Shown: positions 9,836 through 21,736 of the stretch, in pieces
Layout of the letters: the number at the start of each line of letters is the position of its first letter
How positions within the stretch are numbered: the first letter of the stretch is position 1
Assembly: GCA_015178975.1 (NCBI GenBank)
Contig: WHVD01000199.1
Location: 1-64,000 of the forward strand
Length of the DNA stretch: 64,000 nucleotides
Source of the DNA: Hysterangium stoloniferum
Lineage: Eukaryota > Basidiomycota > Agaricomycetes > Hysterangiales > Hysterangiaceae
Direction: 5' to 3'
The notes under the pieces: model-generated
Seen by the model: only the letters and a program-made list of their open reading frames with translations
What the model was told of the DNA's origin: nothing
The model's database searches: none
Translations under genes and position numbers: made by a program

Positions 9836-10626
9836 TCATCTAATGATTCTTGGTGTCAGAGAGGGGTTAGCAAGAGGTATTGTGGCGCATTCCCTAGAGA
9901 TAGCAGTGGTGGGAGTGGCTAATATACTCCCATCGTCATTCTGCAAGACAACTCCCTCGACTATCCATTGGTCACCGATAAGATCTCCGACAAAGATTGG
10001 TACTAATTGAGCTGATTCTGGTTCTATAGTACAATCCTGGAGGGCCTGTGTGACTCTTTCAGTACGCACCCCTTTGTCTGGTTTGGAAGTCAATTCAGGT
10101 GAGTCATTAGCTAGTTCCTCAAAGGGGATCTTGCTAATTGAGAAGGCTAGAGGCTGCGGCTCCTTGGAGGAACTGGCTGGGATAGACCCCACCCTCCCTG
10201 GTAGAATCAATCTAGAGCCCAATGGCTGGTCTCATTCTCATAGTTCATGTGAAAGTCCTCTCCAAGAAGAATTGGAATGGTCATACCTTGGACAATGTAC
10301 GTTTTGGCGGTAAAGTTAAGGAGCATACCAGTGTCATCTTCGAGATAAATGGGGACATTGATGTATCCTAATACTTTAGCATTACTGGTAAGCTGTATGA
10401 GGTGCAACTTAAGTCCTTGCTTGAGCTTGGGGTGGTCCTCTAGCTCCTTATAGAAATCCTCCAAAATTAAGGAGAGGTCAGCCCCAGCATCCAGCCTGAT
10501 CTTAATAGAATTAGAGGCTTCTGCATTCCCTACATGTCTGTAGACGTGTAATACTGAGATCCCAATACTGGAGTATCCACCCAGGGGATCCCTTCTGCGG
10601 TAAACGATGGTCGAATCCTCTTTCAT
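9836..10626 (-). pseudogene. Element 2 aspartic protease region
   Basis: The retropepsin-like domain lies in 10,626–10,207. The active-site motif reads IRLDAGADLSLI (usual D[TS]GA), followed by the strand pattern TYIVQGMTIPILLGEDF that typifies gypsy proteases. The next section (10,222–9836) continues in a neighbouring frame as the protease-to-RT linker and is rich in Pro, Ser and Glu. The protease processes the Gag-Pol polyprotein in the particle. The frame break near 10,210 makes this copy non-functional as read. Confidence 0.75.
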
Positions 10627-11010
10627 AAGCCGACTGGATTGAGGGTATTGGGCCCTGGGTCCTTTGCTTTCCTTTCTTGCAGCCAGTTTGATGTTCCTCC
10701 TGACGCATCTGCCATTAGATACCTCGGGTGTAGCATTCGGAACATCATTGTCCGCTTCAGAGTCTGACTCCTCACAAGGAATTAGGTTGGGTAACTGTCC
10801 TGGGTCGAAGGGAAAGTTCTCCTCCTCCGATCCCTCTAACTCAGGGGTCTTCTATAACGTAGGTCTGACTTATTTCCTTAGATCGGTTGGCAAATACTTC
10901 CTCATCGATGAATTCCTCAATGGTGGGAGGTTCAAGTTGCAATAAGGCTCCCATCTCAGTCAGACCTTTCCAGTTCTGACAATGAGCATCTAGCCAGTCT
11001 GCTTTCTCAA

Positions 11011-11834
11011 TTAAATCACAGAAACATAGACTTGCGATGCTTCATTCTCACTTGAAGGTGAACTCGCGTTTGAAACAGTGTCATCCTCTGATTGAGGAAG
11101 GTAGACAGAAATGAAAATTGATTCCTCATCAACCTTATGTACTTGTCCCTGTATGCTTAATCCATAAACTGTTTCGTAAGCCCTCTGATCCTCCGCCTCC
11201 TCAGTTGGTTTCTGTGCGGAGCATTTGTTAATAGAAACATAGTACAACATCCTACCCGCGTGAGGGCAGTCAATCTTAAAATGATCTAAACTCCCACAAA
11301 TCCAGCACTCCTTCGGGGGTTTAGTGACACTTTTCTTGTCGCTTCGTTCAAAAAAGAACTTGCCATGTTTCTTACCCTGTTTCACATTAGATCTCCTAGT
11401 GGCGGTTTTATCTTCGGCTTTGCTGAGAAGGATGTGGCCTTGATTAGTGTGATCGATTCCTCTAGAGTGTTCTTCCTCATGCCAGGGATCCAACTCTTCC
11501 TGTTCGGCGATCATGACTCTGGGCTTTTGAAACCGATAATGCTCTTGATGGGTCTGATTCCAGGTGTTAATGAGGGCTTCCTGCAAGTTATTAGCATAGG
11601 TTTGCAACCCCATTATGTCGTTGATGGGTTGTCCTTGCAATAAATAAAGCCATTCCATAGGTAAGGTCAAAATCAAATGGTGTGTTTCCTCCTTCCGATC
11701 CTGGTGGAAGCCATAGAGGAACTGATACAACTTAACCTGGCATTGGATGTACTGCATCGGAGTTTCACGATCATGATGAGCTTGACAAAACTTCATCTCT
11801 TCCCATTCGATCATGAGAGATTCACACCACCTGG
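11011..11834 (-). pseudogene. Element 2 Gag (nucleocapsid) with CCHC zinc knuckle
   Basis: Gag assembles the particle and binds RNA. This part holds a capsid-like retrotrans-gag segment (WEEMKFCQAHHDRETPMQYI, LILTLPMEWLYLL). It is followed by a basic region and one zinc knuckle, CWICGSLDHFKIDCPH (C-X2-C-X4-H-X4-C). The tail is acidic. The open frame appears to start upstream in the minus direction, but those codons (11,835–11,961) are translated LTR sequence. The true N-terminal part resumes beyond that LTR at 12,314 and is lost at about 12,400. Confidence 0.85.
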
Positions 11835-12308
11835 TGTGAAGAGTGGTAGAAGTTCTGACCATTCTATATACGAAGAAATGAGTAGAATGGGAGAATATTG
11901 ACCTATTCGGTGCAATATAAGAGAAAGTGAGAGAGAGAGCACGAGATGATGCAGTATTCAAAGAGTGCGATGGATCGAGTGGAGGCCTCGACTGTTACAG
12001 TTCGAGGCCAGAAGTGTTAGATAGTTCAGATATTGCTACCTATGTAGTAGCTGACACGTTACCCTGATCACCGCTCGTAGTAGACCTAGTTTATGTCTTA
12101 TGAGTGGTGGTTCTTGGGTAAAAGTGTGTCTGAGTTCTAATTGGTGCCGAGTGCACCCACAATTATACACAATGCTTCGAACTAATGAAATGATGGAATA
12201 TTCGAAGAATATAAAAGATAGATAAATATGAATAGAATGTGTAAAATATAAATAAAAAAAAGGAGTGTTTTACCACAATGAAACTGTGGTAAAAGCATAC
12301 TCCTCACA
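11835..12308 (-). mobile_element. Solo LTR, family A, TSD CCTGG
   Basis: A 474-bp LTR in reverse orientation with the 5-bp duplication CCTGG on both sides (11,830–11,834 and 12,309–12,313). It splits the gag of element 2; joining across it gives a continuous reading (…EGLLGTRWCESL). Near its right edge is the family hairpin TTTTACCACA/TGTGGTAAAA. Confidence 0.93.
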
Positions 12309-12313
12309 CCTGG

Positions 12314-12420
12314 TTCCTAGTAAACCCTCAACAATTCCCCAAAGAAAAGATCTGTGAGATTGACTGAATTCAGTGCAATGCTCACAGTCTAGGGTGCTCC
12401 ACCAAATCTTTGCATTACCC
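12314..12420 (-). pseudogene. N-terminal scrap of element 2 Gag
   Basis: About 35 codons in frame with the gag segment on the other side of the solo LTR (SFLWGIVEGLLGT leading into RWCESL). Upstream sequence is replaced by a family F LTR fragment. No start codon or 5' LTR of element 2 can be identified. Confidence 0.5.
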
Positions 12421-12424
12421 GTGG

Positions 12425-13834
12425 GTCATCTGCGCCCTTGCTAGATCGTGTCGTCCAATTTCAGACAGGCAGATGGGAACCCCAGGGAGTCTGGGCAGGG
12501 GTCATGGGTCGTGAGTCGTAAGTCGGAGGTCGTGGGTCATGAGTTGAGACTGGTGAGAGAGATAGATATGCTGGAGCCCATGGGCTCCGACTAGTGCGAG
12601 CAGTGTGAATCAAGTAGGGTTTTAGAGCGGAAAATGTATTAGATTACTGGGGTGAATCTAAGCCGATTCTCTGACTGGATTGTATGTACAACATCTGCCA
12701 GTTTAAATAGACCGTGGAGTAAATGTCATACCGAATCCAGTAATAATGAAACAAAATGAGCAAAACATAAAATGGGAATAGTAAACACCAAATTGGTGTT
12801 AGGAACAGGACAGAACGGAGCAGAGTCTGAATAGTGACAAATCATAAACCATAACGGGAAATGGAGCAGGAGCGGAGTCCGAATCGTGACAGGTCATTTG
12901 ACTAAAATGGGAATGGGGCTCAGTTAGAGGGATGACAGGTATTCTGAGCGGGGTCCGGTGACTGACACGTGGGATGAGGTCAGAATTAGACAGAGACGGA
13001 GTCCGGTGAGTATTCTGGTGACTGAAACAACATGTAACAAAGACGGATGTAGATGAGTCTGATGTACTGTAAAGGGTATGCATATATGCATAATTGGACT
13101 AAGGAATAATAGTTGGATTATAGTACTTTATTATTTATCTTTTATTTTCTTTCTTTACATTCTTTCTATATTTCGAGCATACCTTTATTTTGTAGTTCAA
13201 AGCTTTGTGTATACGTATGGGTGCTCTCGGCGCCAAAACAACAGACACTTTTTACCCAGCAGACACCACCTTGTAAACGACCCAGACATCGAATAGCGAG
13301 AGGTGTCAAGGGTAACATCTCAACTACCTATAAAGGTAGTATTCTCTCGCATACTAACGTACTTTGGACTCGAACCGCGAAGGTCGAGTTTCACTCTAAG
13401 GTCTTTGCGCTAGTCGACATTATAGTCGACTCGCGCCATTATCTCTTTACTCTAGATATTCAGCTTCGTGTTGATTATCTATTTTACATCTAGCTACGAG
13501 TTGTACCGTGAAGGTCAACTCTTTCATTCTTTCATTCTAGCCGTCAAGAGCAACTGTACAGTTGCTCTTGTGACGCATAGCGTGTCTTCTTACTAGTACT
13601 GCTTGTCTAGTAATCTACGGTATTGTACTGTACGGTCAATACCTGCTAATAGTAGTTGAATAAACACTATTCTTCGTATATCGAACGGTCAGAATCTATC
13701 GACTCTTCACATGTATGGAGTCTGGTGGGAATTCTGGTGAACTGATAACAGGTGCATATAGAGCACGGGTGGGTATAGAGCACGGGTGCGTATAAGTTAG
13801 TGCCTGGAGTCTGGTGGGATTTCTGGTCATAACA
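12425..13834 (+). mobile_element. Family F LTR fragment, 5'-truncated, split by a family B solo LTR
   Basis: Sequence from about 12,425 to 13,067 and from 13,712 to 13,834 matches the intact family F LTR at 30,208–31,434, including the repeated phrase on gcggagtccgaa and the terminal CATAACA. The beginning is missing. No ORF of interest. Confidence 0.75.
13068..13711 (+). mobile_element. Solo LTR, family B, TSD TGTAC/TGTAT
   Basis: A 644-bp LTR opening TGTAAAGGGTATGC, one base off the family consensus, and closing CTCTTCACA. It is flanked by TGTAC and TGTAT, a duplication with one later substitution. It carries the same two palindromes as the LTR at 4665. It is inserted in the family F fragment. 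Confidence 0.9.
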
Positions 13835-14152
13835 GAAACCATGATTGCACTGATAGTTAAGGCTTGTCAGTGACAGTCGAGATGATACCCCAATCACAAC
13901 TTGCAGGACACTAAGTGGGTGTCTGGGCAAGTCATGGTTACGGGGTAAAAAGTGTCTGAGTTCTAACTATAGGCGCTAGAATACATAGGTCTGGCACATA
14001 TGCACCCACAAGAGTCTATGTACTGAATGCATAGGTTGTCAAACTAAATATATGCGTATAATAAAATAGAGAGAGAAATAGAAATAATAATAGAAATATA
14101 GTGTGGGCTCATCCAGACTATATTTCATAGTATATTTTGTGGTACCTCTCAG
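13835..14152 (-). mobile_element. Family D LTR fragment, reverse
   Basis: Reverse-oriented remnant reading TGAGAGGTACC…ATATAGT…AAGTGTCTGAGTTC-type sequence, related to families A–C in its core (the stretch around AAAAAGTGTCTGAGTTCTAA). Its right-hand ~95 bases form the outermost part of the left palindrome arm. The right arm has only that part of the LTR. Confidence 0.6.
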
Positions 14153-14844
14153 ACCAGTAATCTCAGTACATTTTCCACTCTAATCTCCTCTTTGAAACAC
14201 ACCACTATTTACCTTGTCAGGGCCCACAGGTTCTGACCTATCTATTACTCGACCTCTGACTCATCACCACCCGACCCCTCAAACTCTGTGGAATTCCCAC
14301 AGTGGACTCTCTGACCCCTCAAGCCACCAACTACTCCCAGACTCCCCAGGATTCCCATCCACCCATCTGAAATTGGACAACACAATCTCGCAAGGGTGCA
14401 GCCTATAAGCTGAAGCCAAGTCCTACCAGCCTTCCTGTGGGTTTCTCTGGAAACCCTCTGATAAGCTCTGTGTGCATGCCTTAACATGGCTTCAGCTTGT
14501 GTGCTGTGCCCTTGCAAAATTACCATCAGTTGTCCTTAAATTTCAAATGTGTGAGAACTTACATATCTATCAGGACTCTGATCAGTGGTCAAACTGTCAG
14601 ATCCCAGGATTGGTAGAGGGCAGAGAGAGAGACAGAGAAGATTGGAAGGTCTGAGAGAAGAGCAGAGAGCCAGTAGAGTACATAACTAAGTTGATATTCT
14701 GATTGTCCTGCAACTACTTTACAGTTTGGTATCTATACAGATTTCCAGCATCTTGTAGTACTAATGAGGAGACAAGAAAAGTACCTAAAGTAGAACAAGA
14801 GCATAACTAAAATTGGGAATACAACATATACAAGTTTCCAATAC
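14153..14844. other. LTR relics, no gene
   Basis: This stretch contains pieces related to families F and G. The phrase GGCTTCAGCTTAT/GCTGTGCCCT and its complement occur twice in opposite orientation at about 14,400 and 14,480. Short ORFs here are not convincing. The mirrored sequence (43,097–43,788) shows several substitutions in its outer ~110 bases. Confidence 0.5.
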
Positions 14845-15587
14845 TGTTACGACCGTGTCGCAACCCTATCAGTCCCCAAGGTTATCGCCACACATCGACG
14901 ATTCAAGTTACTGTTCAAGTCACACATCGGAAACCATCAGCCTCCCAATGCTGACGTACACTTTCATGGTGATCAAGCTCTGTTTATGCCCACGTCAAAA
15001 TACACTCAAACTATCTGGTTAAACTCTGATATGTCCCTTTTATTATGATGATGTGCTCTATCCTATGTTTCACATATGTCTATATATATATTTGTAACCC
15101 TCAAACTATTTCCTTTTACTGTAATTCTGCTCTCAGTTATCATCGGCCTCCGAACTAATCATAAACTTCCCATTCCTAGTCAAGCTTATTGTTAATACCA
15201 TTTTCCGCCCTTCTCCCCATTAGTATTTTCTAGATGCCTGATACTTGTATATGAACCCGCTGTAGTTGTAGTTACTAGGCAATCAGAATATTGACTCAGA
15301 ATACCCTCTTACACCTCCAGAAGTCTCATACTAAGAATTCCGTCTTCCACCTTCACATGCGCTCGCCCCCCTTCGGTCCCCAACCCCTTGGCCTGACACT
15401 CGACTCATCCCTCAGTTCTGATCGGTAGTTTTCCCTGAGAGGTATTCATTGGGACTAGTCTTCGCCCGCCCAAAATTCAAGGACACCTGACAGACAACTG
15501 CGAGGGCACAGCACATAAGCTGAAGCCAAGTCCTTCCAATCGGTCCCTGTCAGTCCACCGACATTAGTCAGTTTCTAGTTCTTAACA
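14845..15587 (+). mobile_element. Solo LTR, family G, TSD AATAC (left arm)
   Basis: A 743-bp LTR opening TGTTACGACC and closing CTTAACA, flanked by AATAC at 14,840–14,844 and 15,588–15,592. It is a diverged relative of the LTRs of the element at 45,921–51,706, in opposite orientation. It is present in both palindrome arms, so it was inserted before the arms were duplicated. Confidence 0.9.
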
Positions 15588-15592
15588 AATAC

Positions 15593-17700
15593 TCAGAGAA
15601 TACAAACTAGGATGAAAGGCAATAACATATTCGGACATATGGGATGTACTAATTGGGACATAAGGAAATGGCCCAAAAAGGAAATCCAGTATCTGATGGA
15701 TGTCTGAGAACAAGGGGCAATGTCAGTGGTTCGGAGGTTGTACAGACTTCCAAGCACAGGTCATAACAGTATGCAGAAGCCCTGGGTTCAATTCCTAGTC
15801 TGACCATTCATTTTCTACACTTAAGGTTTTCTATTTTTTAATTATTTCTTACTCAGACTGGCTTATGTAAAACATTGGTTATGTAACATGATGCTTATGT
15901 AAAATGATTTCTTGAAAAAGTTAAGTTAGAAATAAGATGAATAAGTAGGATCTTCTGCTTAATTTTTCACTCATTTTTACTTGATGGTCAATAAGCTCGA
16001 TAAGAAGACATTAAGTACATTTAAGTCAATCTTGGATTTTCCTGATGCTATGTATGTAAGCATCTGAATTCCCGGGTTCTCTGGGTGCGCCATGGAGACG
16101 GATAGATCACACCCTGTCACCACGAAATGCTTATCACGCAACACGAAAGGTTATTCACGAGCCGATTCATTAGTTAAACACGTTCGCCGTCTTAATTTGT
16201 GCATTTCAGCTGTACTTAAGGACATATAGTCTCTGAATTTGTAATTACCTGTTCTGGACGTTCCTGCAATACAACACAAGATGATTTTGGAGTATACAGC
16301 CTCCTTTCAGATTATTCAGTTTTCACCTGGTTTGTTCAGAGCACTACTGGTCCAGAAAAAAAAATTATTCCCGTAATGTGGCTTGACATGTTGGATAGAT
16401 AATTGTGAAATATTAGCGCACGCTCCGTTTGTACATCAAAACGGGTATAATACAGTTCCATTGATTATGAAAGCTTTTGGTTAAGATAGCTCGTACAATT
16501 TACTCATTCCCTGGACATAACTCGAGTCCAAAGCGCAAAGACTGTCTATGTGTAACGTTTGAACTGCCGTTTCGGGGTCCGAAGAAATGGCTTCACCTAT
16601 ACAAGTACGGATTCTTACACCGGTCATGAAAATGAACAAGGATATGTCGCATAAGATTCAACCCAGTGCAAATCAGCGACTAAATGAAAGAAGTGCAGGA
16701 AAACTCTGTGATATGAGAGCGATGCATGTGGCTAAGAGCCACTTCGCTGTGTGTGTATATTCATGTTTGCGCACAAAAACAGAGTAGAATGTTTTATTGT
16801 GTTTTAAATCACGTCCACAGTTGCCCTTCTGCTCTATTAATGAATGTGTCGCTTTTTAACAATTTGCACCCAGCATATAGCCATTACCAATCATCGCTGA
16901 AATGAACATATTGTCCATATGCCTAGCTAGGCATCTGGCCAAAAATAAAGTTAACTAATTGCTTATCAGTAAAGGTGCACCTTGGCTCTATCACTGCGGC
17001 TTTGGCACTGGCGGGCTAATGAGTTACATTCCATAACTCAAGGTAACATGGTAGATGGTCCGTGCACGGCGTTTCTTTGTTTCACTAAACGCCTCGACCC
17101 CTTGTTCCGTTCCACGTAGACATCGCCTAGTCGAAACAGGGGCGGCTGCTGTGAAAATCACATGGGAAAGTGATGAAAAGCAGAGTAGCCAGAGTTAAAA
17201 GGGAAGCTTACGCGAATGCGCCACCAACCACAACCACCTGCAGGGACCGGCAATCTGATCGGCGCCGGCATTCAGCTATTAATGCGATGGTTATCCGTTG
17301 ATAAGTCGTCCCTGCCGAATACCTCTTAGCCTTACGGGCGATAACTCCCGAAGCGAAGAATGGGTGAGACTGATAAGTCTTTTCATCATCGGGATCGACT
17401 TCGATCCCACTAGAACCGTGACGTTTGAATTCCTCAATGGACTCCGCACGGGCTCATATTGTATTTATGAACGACATGTGCTAGCTTGGCGACTGTTGTA
17501 TTCTAGTGAACATCATACGGTATATACTATTATTTTGTCATTGCAGTTTCCCAGTGGGCTTGGCAATACAATACCATGCTCGTTCAGGGCAAATCGCAAC
17601 GCCAGTCGTAAGTGGAATTGCCTAGCATGCTTCCATTCCAAATAAGTTGTCAGACCGTGCTGGAGATTACAAAATCACTAGTCATCACACCAAGATCTAC
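15593..17700. other. Intergenic, SINE-like sequence near 15.73 kb, otherwise nothing recognised
   Basis: At 15,721–15,812 there is a tRNA-like segment: box-A-like GTCAGTGGTTCGG, a good box B GGGTTCAATTCC at 15,784–15,795, then an AT-rich tail to about 15,960. This is the layout of a tRNA-derived SINE. Small ORFs at 16,587–16,787 (66 codons) and 17,298–17,645 (115 codons) have no motif and no promoter evidence, and I do not call them genes. Confidence 0.4.
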
Positions 17701-17704
17701 ATGG

Positions 17705-17860
17705 TTTTGATTGGTCAGCCGTTATCGATCAGCGAGTCTGTAGCTCTATAAGCACGCTTGTAGCCTTGTTCCGCCCTCGACCACCCCAGGTTTACTCTCC
17801 ACTATCCAAAGCGTCTGCAATTTCAAACACACAACCAACTCATCCTCTCTCAAAGAATCG
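17705..17860 (+). promoter_or_regulatory. Promoter and leader of the 17-exon gene (left copy)
   Basis: An inverted CCAAT box (GATTGGTCAG, 17,708–17,717) and a TATA element (CTATAAGC at about 17,746–17,753) lie upstream of a CT-rich leader that runs into ATG at 17,861. Spacing from TATA to ATG is about 110 bases. The mirrored promoter is at 40,080–40,235. Confidence 0.6.
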
Positions 17861-20800
17861 ATGGATCCACTCGGCTTCATCGCGTTCCTAATGAGGGTCA
17901 CGTCCATGTTGATCCTCGCCCCAGCGATCGTGTATATGCTGGTGGTCACGGTTTCTCATTTCATTTACTCCAGGCTCCCCGGCATGATCGTCATTCTTAC
18001 GTTGTTACCTTCACAAATCCAGTATGTATATTTGCCCTTCCCTCCTGCACTGCCACCGCCACCTTACTCACATTCCCACCATAGCGCGACTTTTACCACC
18101 AATCTCACCGCGTACATCACAAACCGTATCAACATCGTCGCCCAATACTTTCTATGGCGCGTCCTCTCGCGCTTCACTTTGGAGAGGAAACTGGACTTAT
18201 TGGATATGTTGACCAACATGTCCATGAGTCTCGGCTACCAACTCCCTATCTTCGACCAAAATCCCACCTTCCCCGCTAAATTTCTCACAAAATTCATGGT
18301 GCGCTGGATGTCTGATGTGACTCCTTCGCATGTCATGAAGGCTTTGGGTTGGCTTCCCCAGAGGAATGTGATACGTACGTTGAATCTAGCTTGTTACACC
18401 GACTCGTAAGTGCCTTTTTTTGTTGTCTCTTGTCATGTAATTTACTGATGCGTTGGCGTTAGAATGATGGGGGAAAGCATTTTGAAGATGCTCATTAAGA
18501 AGAAGTACCTCCGCGAAAACCCTGAGGGACGCAAACATGTAGTCTTTTTGCCAGAAGAGACTTTCTATCACGTTAGGCAGACCATCTGCCCTGAGCTTGA
18601 GAGACAGTGAGTCTTCTGTGCAGTGACGTATAGTGAGGTACTTGAAAAACTTTTGTTATGCTTTTCTAGACATGCTGCCGTGGTCGGCGATGCGTTTTTG
18701 GTCTTCATGCTGCTTGTTATTGCCTTCACGCTGATCAATTTCACCATTTACTTCCTGTTCTCTCATTTTCAAACCAGGAACGTTGCGCGTGAGTGTGCTG
18801 CCAGTCCTGCTCACAACCATGCTGTCAATAAGGTTGAGGAGACAGACGAGCGTTTGCAAACCCTCCCAACAGATGTCCCCAATGGTACAGCACCCAATAT
18901 TGTCGCGAACCCCCAGATGATCCCTGCCCCATCCCCTAATACAGAATCACCCGCATCAACGTCGTCCGGCTCAACCATAACCGTGCACGCGAACGTCACT
19001 GATACCACATCCGCTGTGGATGACAGCAACGCCGCTGCTGACCCTGACCACTTGACCCCAACTACCCCTCGGAAAGACAAGGGGAAGGCTGTCGACCGTG
19101 GAAACTATGGACCGCTGGCCGTTCCGACGGTACAAGATGACTCAGAAGACGATGATACCAGCAGCACTACGGATTCAGACGCCCACGACGGTGGATCAAG
19201 TCATACAATTCTAGGTTCGCCCGACATCTTTCAATTGATGTTGTTATATACTTACTAGACTTTTGTTTGTACAGGACAAAACCAAGCAATCTCCAATCCC
19301 CACGTCATTCCCCAACCGAGTGCCAGCGTCCCCACCACGGAGGTCACCGATTATGATCCCAACAGATCACAGCATATGTCACCAGGTTCGTGTCGCCTTA
19401 TTTATCTATTATCTATTACTCAACCCTTACCCCCTTCACAGAATATTTTAGGACTCAATGGATGACGCCCCCCAGGCGCGACTTCGCTTATCGTCTGACA
19501 CCGAGCAAGGAGACAAACGAATGGCGAAATATTCACAGTACAATTTCGGGTTTGTTGTTTTATGTATCTATGACATTATATACTTACTTTAATCAATACG
19601 AACCCTCAGAACAACAAGAACCCTCCGAACGATACGAACCCGCAGAACAACACGACCCCGTCAACGACGATCATTTCACCACTGGCGAGACAGTGTCGCT
19701 CGCTCAGAGCACGCAATCTGACATGGCATCTGGTACTTCATGTTTTCGTGTGTGTCTACGCTCAACTCATCTGAATGTCCAATCACCGTAGACATGTCTG
19801 TGACGGCGCCGCTCCCGGCAGTTCCGTCCGGTAGCCCAGTTGCAAGTGCTGGGACTGCGGTGGTGAACGATCAAGGGATAGATCAACCGGAATATGCACA
19901 AGGTAGTAGTCCCTTCCTCCTCATGTGGTTGTTGTCATCATTAATATTTGTGTGCGATATATAGCAGAATCGGTTCCGGCGGATGGTCCGGTCAATGTTG
20001 ACGGGTACAGAACGCTGACACAGTAAGCTTCATACACTGCCACAAAGACACAGTAACGTTCTAAGAGAATATCTCTACAGGGATGAGATCGGATGGCGAG
20101 TACATGCGATTGCGATTCAGCGTACCCAGGCTACGGCCGCCCCGTCTCCAGGTACCACGCCAAGGTATGCGTTTACTCCTTATAATTACTTTCGGCGTAT
20201 TAACTAATCACTCTTCGCAAAGATACTTCGATTCAGAGGAGGCCATTGGAATCGTCAAGTACTGCAATAGTTCGAATTATTTTGGAACTACTCTTCCACC
20301 GAGGAACCTCCCTGAGTCCATGGGGACAGTAGACGACAGGCTCCAGAGTATCGCGGCAGACATTCTGCTGGGACTGGTTGAGTCCAGTTACGCGGACTGC
20401 ATCCCGCAGATTGTCAAGTACGTGGAATTGGGATTCGCTATGACTTGGGTGGGGCATCGGGAAATGCCGCCGTTGTCAGTTTCATCTTATTTACCTTGCT
20501 ATTTTATTAACTTCGGTCACAGGGTGGAGTTGACCGAAAAGCAACAGGCTGCGATAAACGTATGGAAGCCAACCGTCCCCACCCCGTGTTGTTTCCCGGT
20601 AAATTGGGTGCCTGGCACCTTCCAAGTTCCTGTGGAGCTGTACTCGCCAGATTTCGGCATTTTTGATATGTGCATATGTCTTGTCATCAGCGTCACGGAC
20701 AGAGAATCCTACGCATACTTCCCTGCGATCGCCGCATTGTTGTATGCTGCATTTGGTGACCCAAATGACCCGGTTTCCAAGCAAGTGATATCAGACGGTG

Positions 20801-21736
20801 CTTTAGGTCAGCAACTCAGGGATTGCCTCGCCCAACGTAAGGGGCGATACCTGGATAATACGGCACAAGGTGTTAAGTGAGTGTTCTTTGCGTCTGCCTT
20901 ATGTGTTTTTATCTCATTTTACATAGCGCCCATGACTTGAACCAAGACTTAGGCGCGCCCGTGGCCGGTCCCAGCACTGATGTGAGCGACGTCTATAGTA
21001 ACTTATTGACACGGAACTAATGCCTCCAAGCAGCCATTCTCTACTGATGGACTCTATTATCCCGCTCCGGCCGCTGTTGGGTACAGCAATGATGGTTCCT
21101 CGTCCTCTGTCTACCCCGGTGAAGACGCGTCCCAACTCGCGCCCGGTCCTGAGTAAGTTTCCTTATTCTGAATTACTTATCTAATCTAATATTATAAAGG
21201 TTTCAACCCGAACAAAATATCGGGCATGAGACTTGGAATGTCGACAATGGGTACGCTTCCAGTCAAGGGCAAATCGTGAGTGAAACCTTGCTAGGCCGTC
21301 TGTAAACATTTATACTAATGCGCAAAAAACAGCTTGGATACGCAGAGCCCCCGCGTGAATCCCAAATCGTGAGTCAAACCTTACTAAACCGTCCGTAAAC
21401 ATGTATACTAATGATCGCAAAAAACAGCCCGGATACCCAGAGTCCCTCCGGGAAGCCGAGCCCGAGACTGAGGATCTTTTTCGAGACACTGTGCGAGGCG
21501 AGGAACACTCGGAAGGCGGTGCGGTTGGTACCGAATCGACGCCGGGGGGCAGCAAGAAGAAGAATAAAAAGAAGAAAAAGATGAAGACTATCGCCAATGG
21601 CGACCCCGTGGAGATCTTGCAGTATATCGATCCCGCTATCACTGTTCAGCCTCCGGAGGACGACACCGAAAGTGTACCGACTCCGCGAAAATCCCACCCA
21701 TTACCTGCGGAGAGGAAGGGTGGGATGCGAAAATAA
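17861..21736 (+). CDS. Unrecognised 988-codon membrane protein, 17 predicted exons (left copy)
   Basis: I do not recognise the family. Exon ends by eye: 17861–18021, 18085–18405, 18463–18606, 18670–19214, 19275–19385, 19442–19549, 19610–19732, 19792–19902, 19965–20022, 20081–20164, 20223–20474, 20523–20876, 20927–20981, 21034–21152, 21200–21275, 21333–21368, 21428–21736. All introns are GT–AG, 47–63 nt. Exons total 2967 nt without a stop before the final TAA. Residues ~5–50 form hydrophobic segments (LMRVTSMLILAPAIVYMLVV), and another spans ~212–240 (FLVFMLLVIAFTLINFTIYF). Residues ~250–590 are Ser/Thr/Pro/Asp-rich. A globular region lies at ~590–790 (YFGTTLPPRNLPESM; WKPTVPTPCCFPVNW). The tail has a polybasic SKKKNKKKKKMK. 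Probably membrane-anchored with a long exposed tail; role unknown. An almost identical copy lies in the other arm. Confidence 0.75.

Noticed and set aside
11835..11961. Apparent N-terminus of element 2 Gag
   Set aside because: These codons belong to a solo LTR with a clear CCTGG duplication; the same peptide appears wherever this LTR precedes an open frame (also at 55,731–55,857).
15721..15812. Functional tRNA gene
   Set aside because: Only the B box and a loose A box are good; stems do not pair convincingly, so it is treated as SINE-like.
17298..17645. 115-codon ORF upstream of the 17-exon gene (and its mirror at 40,295–40,642)
   Set aside because: No motif, no promoter, low-complexity-free but unremarkable composition. 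Conservation between arms only reflects arm identity.
18656..19129. Minus-strand ORFs overlapping exon 4 of the 17-exon gene
   Set aside because: Shadows of the spliced plus-strand coding sequence, where the frame, introns and composition all support the plus strand.
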